Assembly: GCF_023920225.1 (NCBI RefSeq)
Contig: NZ_CP092588.1
Location: 558,001-622,000 of the forward strand
Direction of reading: 5' to 3'
Source of the DNA: Vibrio gazogenes
GTDB taxonomy: Bacteria; Pseudomonadota; Gammaproteobacteria; Enterobacterales; Vibrionaceae
Length of the DNA: 64,000 bases
Part shown: positions 18,692 through 26,610 of the stretch, piece after piece
How positions within the stretch are numbered: position 1 is the stretch's first letter
How the letters are laid out: each line of letters opens with the position of its first letter
Made by a program: the position numbers and the translations under genes
The notes under the pieces: model-generated
The model's database searches: none
Seen by the model: only the letters and a program-made list of their open reading frames with translations
Told to the model about the DNA's origin: nothing

Positions 18692-20128
18692 TTATTGAGC
18701 CGGATACGTTTTGTAACGAACGCCCATCATCTGTTCCATACAGTGAATCACCTGACCACTGTAGCCAAATTCATTGTCATACCAGATATACAAGACACAG
18801 CGAGAATCCTGAGCAATTGTTGCTGCACCATCGATGACTCCGGCATAGCGCGAACCGACTAAATCCGTTGAAACAATTTCAGTGGATTCGGTGTAATCAA
18901 TTTGTGGTGCCAGCGGTGAATTCAGCGCGATATCTCGCAAGTAGTGATTCAGTGTTTCTTTGTCAGTCTCAACTGCCAGATTCAGATTGGCAACGGCCAT
19001 CGATACGTTCGGGGTTGGCACTCGGATCGCATTACCCGTGAGTTTCCCGGCAAGTTCCGGTAGTGCTTTTGCAACCGCTTTAGCCGCACCGGTTGAAGTC
19101 AGAACCATATTGAGTGAAGCACTTCTTCCACGACGTTCACCAGGGTGAAAGTTATCAATCAAGTTTTGATCGTTGGTAAATGAATGAACGGTTTCAATGT
19201 GACCCGATAAAATCCCATACTGTTCATGAACGGCTTTTAATACCGGCGTAATGGCATTGGTTGTACAGCTTGCAGCAGAAATGATGATGTCATCAGGCTG
19301 AATCGTCGATTCGTTGACCCCGAAAACAATATTCTTCATCTCACCTTTGCCCGGCGCTGTCAGAAGTACTTTGGCTGTGCCTTGACATTGCAAATGCTGA
19401 CTTAAACCTTCTTGATCACGCCAGACCCCCGTATTATCGACAATGAGTGCATCATGAATCCCATAATCGGTATAGTCGATGTCTTGAGGCTGGTTGGCAT
19501 AAATCACCTGAATATAGTTGCCATTGGCAATGATCGCTTTACGCTCATGATCAACGGTAATACTGCCGTTGAACAGGCCATGAACCGAGTCACGACGTAA
19601 TAAGCTGGCTCGTTTCTCCAAATCTCCGTCTTTTCCACCGCGCACCACAATCGCCCGTAAACGTAACGGATAACCGGGGCCACTTTTTTCGATCAGCAGG
19701 CGTGCCAGTAAACGACCAATTCGCCCGAATCCATAAAGCACGACATCTTTTTGGGCGGCTTTAGGTGTGCTATTCAAAGCATCGTGCAGTGATGTTTGTA
19801 AATAGTCCTTCAGACCCGATTCATCATTGTGGGTTTGCCAGTATCGATGAGCGAGTTGGCCGATATCGATACGGCTCGGACTGAGTTCGAGCGCTGCAAG
19901 TTGTTGTAAAATAGGGAGTGTTTGTTGTAAATCGAGGGGAGAACCAATATAGCGACGGGCGATTCGATGTGTTTTAATAATTTCAATCGTTGCTGCGTTG
20001 ATCAGCGTTTTACCGAATAAAATGATTTCAACCCCGCGGCTCCGGTATAGCTGCCCGATAAGGGGAGACATGGATTCCGCGATCGTTTGGCCAGCGTGCC
20101 AGTCGAGTTGATGTTTCTCTGGGCTCAT
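18692..20128 (-). CDS. Long-form glyceraldehyde-3-phosphate dehydrogenase
   Basis: GAPDH of the long class seen in Vibrio and Pseudomonas: about 130 extra N-terminal residues precede the Rossmann start (VVLYGFGRIGRLLARLLIEK near residue 128). The catalytic Cys is in SAASCTTNAITPVLKAVHEQYG, with the conserved THSFTNDQN-like segment and the C-terminal YDNEFGYSGQV. Length of 478 against about 335 for glycolytic GapA. Whether it runs glycolytically or gluconeogenically is not visible. It stands alone with a palindrome 40 bp upstream. Confidence 0.9.
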   Translation of the reverse strand: MSPEKHQLDWHAGQTIAESMSPLIGQLYRSRGVEIILFGKTLINAATIEIIKTHRIARRYIGSPLDLQQTLPILQQLAALELSPSRIDIGQLAHRYWQTHNDESGLKDYLQTSLHDALNSTPKAAQKDVVLYGFGRIGRLLARLLIEKSGPGYPLRLRAIVVRGGKDGDLEKRASLLRRDSVHGLFNGSITVDHERKAIIANGNYIQVIYANQPQDIDYTDYGIHDALIVDNTGVWRDQEGLSQHLQCQGTAKVLLTAPGKGEMKNIVFGVNESTIQPDDIIISAASCTTNAITPVLKAVHEQYGILSGHIETVHSFTNDQNLIDNFHPGERRGRSASLNMVLTSTGAAKAVAKALPELAGKLTGNAIRVPTPNVSMAVANLNLAVETDKETLNHYLRDIALNSPLAPQIDYTESTEIVSTDLVGSRYAGVIDGAATIAQDSRCVLYIWYDNEFGYSGQVIHCMEQMMGVRYKTYPAQ

Positions 20129-20167
20129 GATTCAGGGACCTTTTATTTTGTTTACGTTGAGCTTAAG

Positions 20168-20186
20168 TTCATACCTGAGGTATGAA
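20168..20186. promoter_or_regulatory. Inverted repeat upstream of the GAPDH gene
   Basis: TTCATACC, TGA, GGTATGAA: an 8-bp perfect inverted repeat 40-58 bp ahead of the start codon, in operator position. No regulator can be assigned. Confidence 0.45.
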
Positions 20187-20511
20187 TTCAGTCATCACCT
20201 GTGACCAGAGATTGTCTATTCCCAACAATTGTCTGTTGCAAGGGATGGCTGTTGTTATGGATTTTTATGGGGGGCGATTTTAATCTGAGTTGTTTTATTT
20301 TCCTAGTAAAAATAAAACGACATATTTTACTGCAAATAGAGAATAAATTAGTTTTTTGAATGGCAAAAAATTGATGCATATCGGATGGGAAAGTGAGTTG
20401 CAATGCTGTGTGGATTCAAAACGATGCATCGGCAAAATTCATTTGATGAGTTGCTTGTGTGCTTTTTGGGGGAGGAAAGAGAGGATTAGCAGCGTCGGAT
20501 GAGTATCGACG
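20187..20511. other. Intergenic stretch between divergent ends of GAPDH and a hypothetical gene
   Basis: About 325 bp of AT-rich DNA. Apart from the adjoining palindrome I see no open frame with a ribosome site and no clear terminator for the hypothetical gene that ends at 20512. Confidence 0.4.
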
Positions 20512-21147
20512 TCAGGCCCATTGCAACACAGCGTACAGCTGAATGTATTTACGCACCAATTGCTGATCTTTGGAGCGTCTGAGCGGGTGACCATACTTAA
20601 TATAACAAGGTGAAACCGCATGACAGGTTTCTAAATGTTGGCTTAATCGTGAGTCACTTTCATGCAGAGTGATGCCTTGGGCATTGTACTCGGCGAGCTC
20701 GTCCGGTAACTGCCCCATCCACCAATAGAGTAATTCCCGGCTGGTGGCTCGACGCGAAATCCAGTGATCTGCCAGCAGCAGTAGCAGATCTGAGGGTTGA
20801 ATTGCATAAGCATATTCTTCTTTCCAAAGGGTAATATCTTGAACAAGTTTTTCCCGGCATGTCTTTCCGGCACTGACAAGATGATGCGTTAAAATCCACA
20901 CGGTGCCTATTTCTGAGGTCACACGAAAATGATGGGGAAGTTCATGGTGAACATGCAGATCGATCGGCATATATTCACAAGAATGGCCGAATTCAATGAG
21001 TGTGCGGGCGAGTCGTCTGGAAAATGCTTTGGCAAGGTGATGTTCAGTCATTCCCTGATTATGAATTGTCGGATAATGTTTTTCACATAACTTTAGACAG
21101 TCAGATTGAAACTCATTGACACTTTGAATCAGGATATCCAATAACAA
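20512..21147 (-). CDS. Hypothetical protein
   Basis: About 211 residues, rich in Leu, His and aromatic residues, with no membrane segment or motif I recognise. Notable stretches are PIDLHVHHELPHHFRVTSEIG and a WISRRATSRELLYWWMG segment. The TTG at 21147 is proposed as start because AGGAG lies 8 nt upstream; the longer frame to 21171 would begin inside that ribosome site. It has no operon partner. It is probably a conserved Vibrio protein, but this could not be checked. Confidence 0.6.
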   Translation of the reverse strand: MLLDILIQSVNEFQSDCLKLCEKHYPTIHNQGMTEHHLAKAFSRRLARTLIEFGHSCEYMPIDLHVHHELPHHFRVTSEIGTVWILTHHLVSAGKTCREKLVQDITLWKEEYAYAIQPSDLLLLLADHWISRRATSRELLYWWMGQLPDELAEYNAQGITLHESDSRLSQHLETCHAVSPCYIKYGHPLRRSKDQQLVRKYIQLYAVLQWA

Positions 21148-21541
21148 GATTAACACTCCTTGTAAGCACAAAACTCAGCGTAGCATATTTTATACCGAAC
21201 TCGACTTTTTTTATGCTTTCCGGGGCGCTATTCGACTAAAAATATTAAGTTTTTGTGATGTTTTCGGCGCATTTCAATTGACTAATTTGGGCGAGGGAGC
21301 ACCGAATAAAATAGGGTTAATCGACAATACTCATTGAAATGTATTGCATTGAAATGCGTATGGTTCAATAAATTAGAATGAGTTCATCAATTTATTGAGG
21401 TGTTCGATGAAATATTTATAAGAAATACTTATTAAAGAAAGTGAGGATATACCAATTTCTACTATAAATACTATTGGAGCAACAATGGTTTTCTATTTGG
21501 AAAGCATTGTTATGGGCAAATAGACCGTCAGGAAGGGCAAT
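21148..21541. promoter_or_regulatory. Upstream region of cytochrome b561 / YceI operon
   Basis: About 390 bp of AT-rich DNA. It contains AATGTATTGCATT at 21338-21350, shared with the moeA-folE palindrome, and a 12-codon frame with a ribosome site (21484-21522) just ahead of the cytochrome gene. Promoter elements could not be assigned. Confidence 0.4.
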
Positions 21542-22084
21542 ATGAGCACTGATGTTAAAAACTATAATCTTGTCGCTAGGTGCATACACTGGCTATCGGC
21601 AATTGTGATTGTGGGTATGTTTGCTGTTGGTATTTGGATGGTTGATCTGTCTTACTACAGCACTTGGTATCACGAGGCACCTTTTTTACATAAATCTGTC
21701 GGGATACTTTTGGCACTTTTGACTATTTTCCGAGTGATTTGGAAGGCCTCAACCGTCTCACCAAAAGTGACAGGGTCTCGTTTTGAGAAAATTGCATCGA
21801 AAGCTGTTCATCATACGATGTATCTTGATTTATTTATCATTTTTATCTCCGGTTATCTGATTTCTACAGAAGATGGCCGAGGCATTGATGTATTTAATTG
21901 GTTTACCATTCCCGGCGCTGGCGCACTGTTTGAAGGGCAGGCGGATCTGGCTGGGGTTGTTCACGAAATCGCAGCTTGGACATTGATCATTATGGTTGTA
22001 CTGCATGTCTTGGCAGCCCTACAACATCACTTTATTTCCAAAGATGATACGTTACGAAAAATGATAGGAGCATCTAAATCATGA
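21542..22084 (+). CDS. yceJ: Cytochrome b561
   Basis: Four-helix dihaem inner-membrane cytochrome that passes electrons between quinol and partners. The start NYNLVARCIHWLSAIVIVGMFAVG and the helix histidines (HWLSA, HKSVGILLALLTIFRVIW, HHTMYLDLFIIFISGYLIS, VHEIAAWTLIIMVVLHVLAALQHHF) fit the family. Length of 180 is normal. It overlaps the yceI-type gene by 4 bp (ATGA), the usual yceJ-yceI arrangement. GGAAGGG lies ahead of the ATG. Confidence 0.93.
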   Translation: MSTDVKNYNLVARCIHWLSAIVIVGMFAVGIWMVDLSYYSTWYHEAPFLHKSVGILLALLTIFRVIWKASTVSPKVTGSRFEKIASKAVHHTMYLDLFIIFISGYLISTEDGRGIDVFNWFTIPGAGALFEGQADLAGVVHEIAAWTLIIMVVLHVLAALQHHFISKDDTLRKMIGASKS

Positions 22085-22650
22085 GAAAGACATTACTAGC
22101 AACAGGGTTGGCACTAACGACAACTTTATCTTTTGGTGCAACTGCTGCCGATTATGTTATCGACACAGAAGGCGGTCACGCGTCGATTAACTTTACCGTG
22201 AGCCATCTGGGGTACAGCTATATTCAGGGACGCTTCAATCGTTTTGACGGCACATTCTCTTATGATCCGCAGGATATCAAGGCATCAAAGGTTGAGGTTA
22301 AGGTTGATACAACGTCTCTGGATTCAAACCACGCAGAGCGAGATAAGCACCTTCGTGGCGGGGAATTTATTGACGCAGGTAAATATTCAACAGCAACGTT
22401 CAAAAGCACCAGTATTGATGATCAGGGCGATGGTGAATTTACGATCAATGGTAATTTGACGCTGCATGGACAAACGAAGCCAATCAGTATCGATGCAGAA
22501 CTCATCGGCGCAGGCCCTGATCCATGGGGAGGCGAGCGTGCTGGTTTTGAAGGGACGACGACACTACAGTTATCTGACTTTGGTATCAAAGCAATGGATA
22601 TGGTTGAAACCGTCGATATGCAGCTTTATGTTGAAGGGATTAAAAAGTAA
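22081..22650 (+). CDS. yceI: YceI-family periplasmic lipocalin-like protein
   Basis: Exported beta-barrel protein whose relatives bind long isoprenoids such as polyprenyl pyrophosphate or ubiquinone precursors. A signal peptide (MRKTLLATGLALTTTLSFG, cut after ATAA) precedes DYVIDTEGGHASINFTVSHLG, the KVDTTSLDSNHAERDKHLR family signature, and LTLHGQTKPI. Length of 189 is typical. It is coupled to the cytochrome b561 gene and followed by a strong terminator. Confidence 0.94.
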   Translation: MRKTLLATGLALTTTLSFGATAADYVIDTEGGHASINFTVSHLGYSYIQGRFNRFDGTFSYDPQDIKASKVEVKVDTTSLDSNHAERDKHLRGGEFIDAGKYSTATFKSTSIDDQGDGEFTINGNLTLHGQTKPISIDAELIGAGPDPWGGERAGFEGTTTLQLSDFGIKAMDMVETVDMQLYVEGIKK

Positions 22651-22690
22651 GTCATTTTCGTTATGACAGATAACGTTACGATAGATAAAC

Positions 22691-22718
22691 AAAAGCCTCT
22701 CATCCGAGAGGCTTTTTT
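22691..22718 (+). terminator. Intrinsic terminator after yceI
   Basis: AGCCTCTC / GAGAGGCT stem with an ATCC loop, flanked by A4 and T6. It probably works in both directions and so also serves focA, which ends at 22774. Confidence 0.9.
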
Positions 22719-22773
22719 GATCAAGTGTTCAATTATCGATGATTCAATCATCGATTCGCACGTTCATAAACGA

Positions 22774-23667
22774 CTAGGCATCACTTTTAAGTGCGTCAAC
22801 TTGCGGCATGGTGTCTGTTTTTGGTTGATTCGGACGGCTGAAGACAAACCAGTTACCTAAACCGACAAGGAAAGCGCCACCGACAATATTGCCCAGAGTC
22901 ACTGGGATCAGGTTGGCAAACACAAAATGAGAAATCGTCAGATCAGCATATTGACTGGCATCGATACCGATAGCGTGCCAGAACGTATCCGGAGCGAATG
23001 TCTGAATCGCAATGCCTAATGGCACCATAAACATGTTGGCAACACAGTGTTCAAAACCTGAAGAAACGAACAGGGCGACAGGTAAAATAGTCATCATGGC
23101 TTTGGTTGCTGCATTTTTTGAACTGAATGTTAACCAAACGGCAAGACAGACTAACAGGTTACACAAAATGCCGAGGGTAAAAGCTTGAATAAAAGTGTGG
23201 TGGAGTTTGTGTTGGGCAACATTCAGAACATTGAGGCCCCATTGTCCGTGAGCGCTACCGTATAAACCCGCAGCCATCACTAATACCACCAGTAACATCG
23301 CACCTAAAAAGTTACCCAGATAAACTTTACCCCAGATCGTTAGCATCTGTGTGGTATTCACTTGTCGATTTGCCCGGGCAAGAATCGTGAGTACAGAACT
23401 GGTAAAAAGTTCTCCGCCACATATGACAACCAGAATCAGTCCCAGACTGAAAGCGATACCACCGGCCAGTTTCGCCAACCCCCAAGGGATATCAGCAGAG
23501 CCTGTTGTGACTGTGATATAAAATACAAATGCAAGCCCGATAAACAGGCCAGCCATCATCCCGAGTCCTAAAATCGTCCCTGTTGATTTCTTGGTTTTAC
23601 TCTGCGCGTAATGTTCTGCTTCAACCATCATTTCAGCAGGCGTTAAGTAATCGGTGTTGTTCGCCAT
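22774..23667 (-). CDS. focA: Formate channel (FNT family)
   Basis: Pentameric inner-membrane formate/nitrite transporter-family channel. Six membrane helices and the family motifs are visible: GGELFTSS, WGKVYLGNFLGA, and SGFEHCVANMFMVPLGI, with the conserved pore His. Compared with NirC it has the longer FocA-like N-terminus. The ATG at 23667 is chosen because GGAGAG is 5 nt upstream; the product is 297 residues. It is divergent from a LysR regulator, with an inverted repeat between them. No pflB neighbour is seen. Confidence 0.88.
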   Translation of the reverse strand: MANNTDYLTPAEMMVEAEHYAQSKTKKSTGTILGLGMMAGLFIGLAFVFYITVTTGSADIPWGLAKLAGGIAFSLGLILVVICGGELFTSSVLTILARANRQVNTTQMLTIWGKVYLGNFLGAMLLVVLVMAAGLYGSAHGQWGLNVLNVAQHKLHHTFIQAFTLGILCNLLVCLAVWLTFSSKNAATKAMMTILPVALFVSSGFEHCVANMFMVPLGIAIQTFAPDTFWHAIGIDASQYADLTISHFVFANLIPVTLGNIVGGAFLVGLGNWFVFSRPNQPKTDTMPQVDALKSDA

Positions 23668-23776
23668 ATGGGCTCTCCAGATATAACTCAAAGCGTTTAA
23701 ATTGTGTGCTACAGCACATTCCTGTGCGTAGAGTACCTAATTTTACACCATACGGTAAATCGGTAATTCTGAATAT

Positions 23777-23799
23777 AACTATCAATTTGATTGATAGTT
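23777..23799. promoter_or_regulatory. Inverted repeat between focA and the divergent LysR gene
   Basis: AACTATCAA, TTTGA, TTGATAGTT: a perfect 9-bp dyad, 58 bp ahead of the LysR gene start and 110 bp ahead of focA. It has the T-N11-A type spacing expected for a LysR operator, so it is probably the autoregulatory or focA control site of the adjacent regulator. Confidence 0.55.
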
Positions 23800-23856
23800 G
23801 CCGGAAGCACCGTAAAATGAAGTTGTAGTGGAGACTCAATAACGATAGGTAAATCG

Positions 23857-24762
23857 GTGAGATATACATTAAAACAGATCGCTGTCTTTGACGCGATTGC
23901 TGAATACGGCAGTGTCAGTCAGGCTGCGGATTACTTGTCTCTGACACAGTCTGCAACCAGTATGTCTTTGTCACAACTGGAAAAAATCCTGGGGCGCTCA
24001 TTATTCGAGCGACAGGGTAAACAGATGCGACTGACTCACTGGGGAGAATGGCTGCGTCCACGTGCAAGGCGTTTGCTGCAAGATGCCCGACAAATTGAGA
24101 CCGGTTTTTTTGATTTACAGCGGATCAGTGGTGATCTGACGCTGTGTGCCAGTCAGACACCAGCCGAACATTTACTTCCGGAACTGATCAGTCTGTTGGA
24201 TCATCGTTACCCCGATGTGCGGATCAAAGTCAGTGTCAAAAGTTCACATAATGTCATTGAAGATGTTCTGAATTACCGCAGTGATTTAGGTATTATCGAA
24301 GGGCGTTGTGATGATCACCGACTCTGTCAGGAGATTTGGTGTAGTGATCAACTGATGATTGTTGCCGCTCCCGATCATCCGTATGCGAGCCTACCTTCGG
24401 TCAGTTTCGAGTTACTTGCGCAAGCACGCTGGGTGTTAAGAGAACCCGGATCGGGGACCCGGATGGTGTTTGAAAGTGCTATCCATCCTTATGTTGCTCA
24501 GTTGGACGTCTGGCGTGAGTACGATTTTGTACCGCTCCTGTGCAGCCTGACAGCACATTCAGATTATTTGACCTGCTTGCCGTATCTCGAAGTCAAACCG
24601 TTAATTGAAGCAAACCAGTTAGTTGCCTTGAATGTACCTGAATTAAAGATGGATCGGAGTTTGTCTTTTATCTGGCGAGCCAATGTAGGTGAACATCCAT
24701 TAATCGACTGTATCAGAGCAACCGGCCTGAACATGGTCGAAGGCCGGTCTCTTCTGCGATAA
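23857..24762 (+). CDS. LysR-family regulator divergent from focA (YeiE-like)
   Basis: LysR regulator starting with GTG (AGGT upstream). The DNA-binding domain (TLKQIAVFDAIAEYGSVSQAADYLSLTQSATSMSLSQLEKILG) and the effector domain (SVKSSHNVIEDVLNYRSDLGIIEG, LREPGSGTRMVFE) resemble the CysB/YeiE branch of the family. The divergent arrangement with an intergenic palindrome suggests control of the formate channel. 301 residues. Confidence 0.88.
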   Translation: MRYTLKQIAVFDAIAEYGSVSQAADYLSLTQSATSMSLSQLEKILGRSLFERQGKQMRLTHWGEWLRPRARRLLQDARQIETGFFDLQRISGDLTLCASQTPAEHLLPELISLLDHRYPDVRIKVSVKSSHNVIEDVLNYRSDLGIIEGRCDDHRLCQEIWCSDQLMIVAAPDHPYASLPSVSFELLAQARWVLREPGSGTRMVFESAIHPYVAQLDVWREYDFVPLLCSLTAHSDYLTCLPYLEVKPLIEANQLVALNVPELKMDRSLSFIWRANVGEHPLIDCIRATGLNMVEGRSLLR

Positions 24763-24773
24763 ACAGACGCTTT

Positions 24774-24791
24774 GCTGCCCGGCGCGGCAGC
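24774..24791. terminator. Hairpin between convergent LysR and ybjD-like genes
   Basis: GCTGCC, CGGCGC, GGCAGC stem-loop in the 43-bp gap between convergent stops. No strong T-tract, so it is a weak terminator candidate. Confidence 0.35.
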
Positions 24792-24805
24792 CGCGTTTGT
24801 TGACG

Positions 24806-26446
24806 TTAGGTATTGCCATTTGCCATTGTGACAATCCGTTTCAGCGTTTGTCTGAGGAGCTTCGGAATACAGGCGACACCGCGTTGCTCACAATAAGAAA
24901 CAATTGCGAGGGCTAAATCAGGTTTTGCATATTTCTTGAGTACCCGAACGACCACTTTCTTTGCGGGAATTGGGTGGTCGTGTGGAATTCTAAGCATATC
25001 TTTAAAGAAAAACTCGAAGCCGTGGTTATATAAGAAGTGTTCGATATCGCGGTCGGGGAGTTCGGTCAGCCGGTGTAAGATCTGATCATGTCCCAGTTGT
25101 GCGTGGACGGTGGCTGCATATTTCTTACCGGCTGAATCTCCGTCAGTGACCACATGCCAGTCGATACCGAATGCTTTGGCGACTTTAATCAATGATTTGA
25201 GACCGGATTGAGCAAATTCGATGATTTGTATCCCTTCAGCCATCAAATCATAACCACATTGGCGAGCCAGTTCACTGAACAGCCAGACCTCGGTTTCCCC
25301 CTCGACCAATAGCCAGCAGCGGGCGAATAATGCGCTGGAACGATGGAAGCGTATATGAAAACCGATACGACGCAGATCGTCCTGAGACAACATTTTTTCC
25401 GGGACAGACATTGCTTTGGTCCGGTCTGTCATTCTGACCAATCGCCTGATTGAATAGAGTGGCACCGCCGCGAGCAGCTCCCCACTGTTCGTTGTGAGAA
25501 TTTTTTGCATTGGTAACAATTGTAAAATCGTCCAGGCCCGTGCTAAATGTGTCGGGTGTAAGCGGCCTTCCGGATCTTCAATAATGAGAATTGGCCGGGC
25601 ACATCGGCGGAGATCGGTCGGGCCTTTGGCTTGTAGATAAGTGTTCAGCAAGCGCATTAATAACAAACGACTCTGACGATTTTTAGTTTCTTCAATATAT
25701 TGAATGAACGTTTTTTCTGATGTCGGTGAGGCATACACCAGACTGGTTCTCTCAAACATCGGTTTCTTTTTACTCCGACTTTTGAATGAGAAATAGTGTT
25801 CAACCAATGAATTCATTGAATTGAGGCTGCTTTTTATCTCCCCTTTATTCACGAGTCCGGGGGTTGCCAGCAAACGGCGACAGGTGTTGTCGATTCTTTT
25901 CTCTATTCTGGCGTTCTTACTGTGATTGTTGCCATTGGTAGCGTCTTCGAAATGTCGTGAGTCCCTGAGACGCAGGACGGGATGAAGGCTGCTTAACTCT
26001 TGGGCGAGTTTTTCTGAATGGTGCAATCTGAGCGGTTCGCCATCCTGATCAAGAAAGTGGTGGACGGTTGTGATGCGATCGTGTTCTCTGGTACCACTGA
26101 TTCGATAAATAATCCGACTGAATCCCCGGGGCGCGGGTTGCCAGATTGGCTTCAGTCTACGATATCGTCCGGATTTCGGCTCATTTTTTTCAGTTGTGAT
26201 AAAACAGAGCACAATTTGTAGATGTTGGGTCTGTGGTTGAGACACCGCGTAATTGACATGAAAGTCCTGAAGTGAAAAATGATACAGACTACCGTCAGGT
26301 GGAAGGGCAATACTGAGTGCGTCCAGCAGGGAAGACTTTCCCCAAGTATTTTCTCCGATTAAAGTGGTGAGCGCTTCTAAACTCAGCGATAAACGACGGA
26401 TTCCTCGGAAACCGGATACTTCGACTCGCTCTAAATGCATAGGCAT
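24806..26446 (-). CDS. ybjD: OLD-family ATPase/TOPRIM nuclease-like protein (YbjD-like)
   Basis: SMC-like ATPase joined to a TOPRIM domain, as in the OLD nuclease family. Walker A reads GENTWGKSS (near residue 32, the unusual form also seen in YbjD), and Walker B is LIIEDPEGRLHP (near 300). The TOPRIM half has LVEGETEVWLFSEL and DGDSAGKKYA. The opening MHLERVEVSGFRGIRRLSLSLE matches E. coli YbjD closely. Length of 546 is near the usual size. The function of YbjD is unsettled; relatives act in DNA processing or phage defence (Gabija GajA, P2 OLD). The start may be 26446 or 26440. Confidence 0.85.
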   Translation of the reverse strand: MPMHLERVEVSGFRGIRRLSLSLEALTTLIGENTWGKSSLLDALSIALPPDGSLYHFSLQDFHVNYAVSQPQTQHLQIVLCFITTEKNEPKSGRYRRLKPIWQPAPRGFSRIIYRISGTREHDRITTVHHFLDQDGEPLRLHHSEKLAQELSSLHPVLRLRDSRHFEDATNGNNHSKNARIEKRIDNTCRRLLATPGLVNKGEIKSSLNSMNSLVEHYFSFKSRSKKKPMFERTSLVYASPTSEKTFIQYIEETKNRQSRLLLMRLLNTYLQAKGPTDLRRCARPILIIEDPEGRLHPTHLARAWTILQLLPMQKILTTNSGELLAAVPLYSIRRLVRMTDRTKAMSVPEKMLSQDDLRRIGFHIRFHRSSALFARCWLLVEGETEVWLFSELARQCGYDLMAEGIQIIEFAQSGLKSLIKVAKAFGIDWHVVTDGDSAGKKYAATVHAQLGHDQILHRLTELPDRDIEHFLYNHGFEFFFKDMLRIPHDHPIPAKKVVVRVLKKYAKPDLALAIVSYCEQRGVACIPKLLRQTLKRIVTMANGNT

Positions 26447-26610
26447 CTTCCCAGAGAGATGGCTCTTAGGGTAAGAATAATATAAAAAGCCAGAAATACG
26501 AGTTACTTACATCACAGATGATGAATATCGGTGATGTGACCGCTTGAAAGATGAAAAAAGTTTGAACTCTATTTCACAAACGGAGATGAATCTGTCATGC
26601 TTTTCTATCC

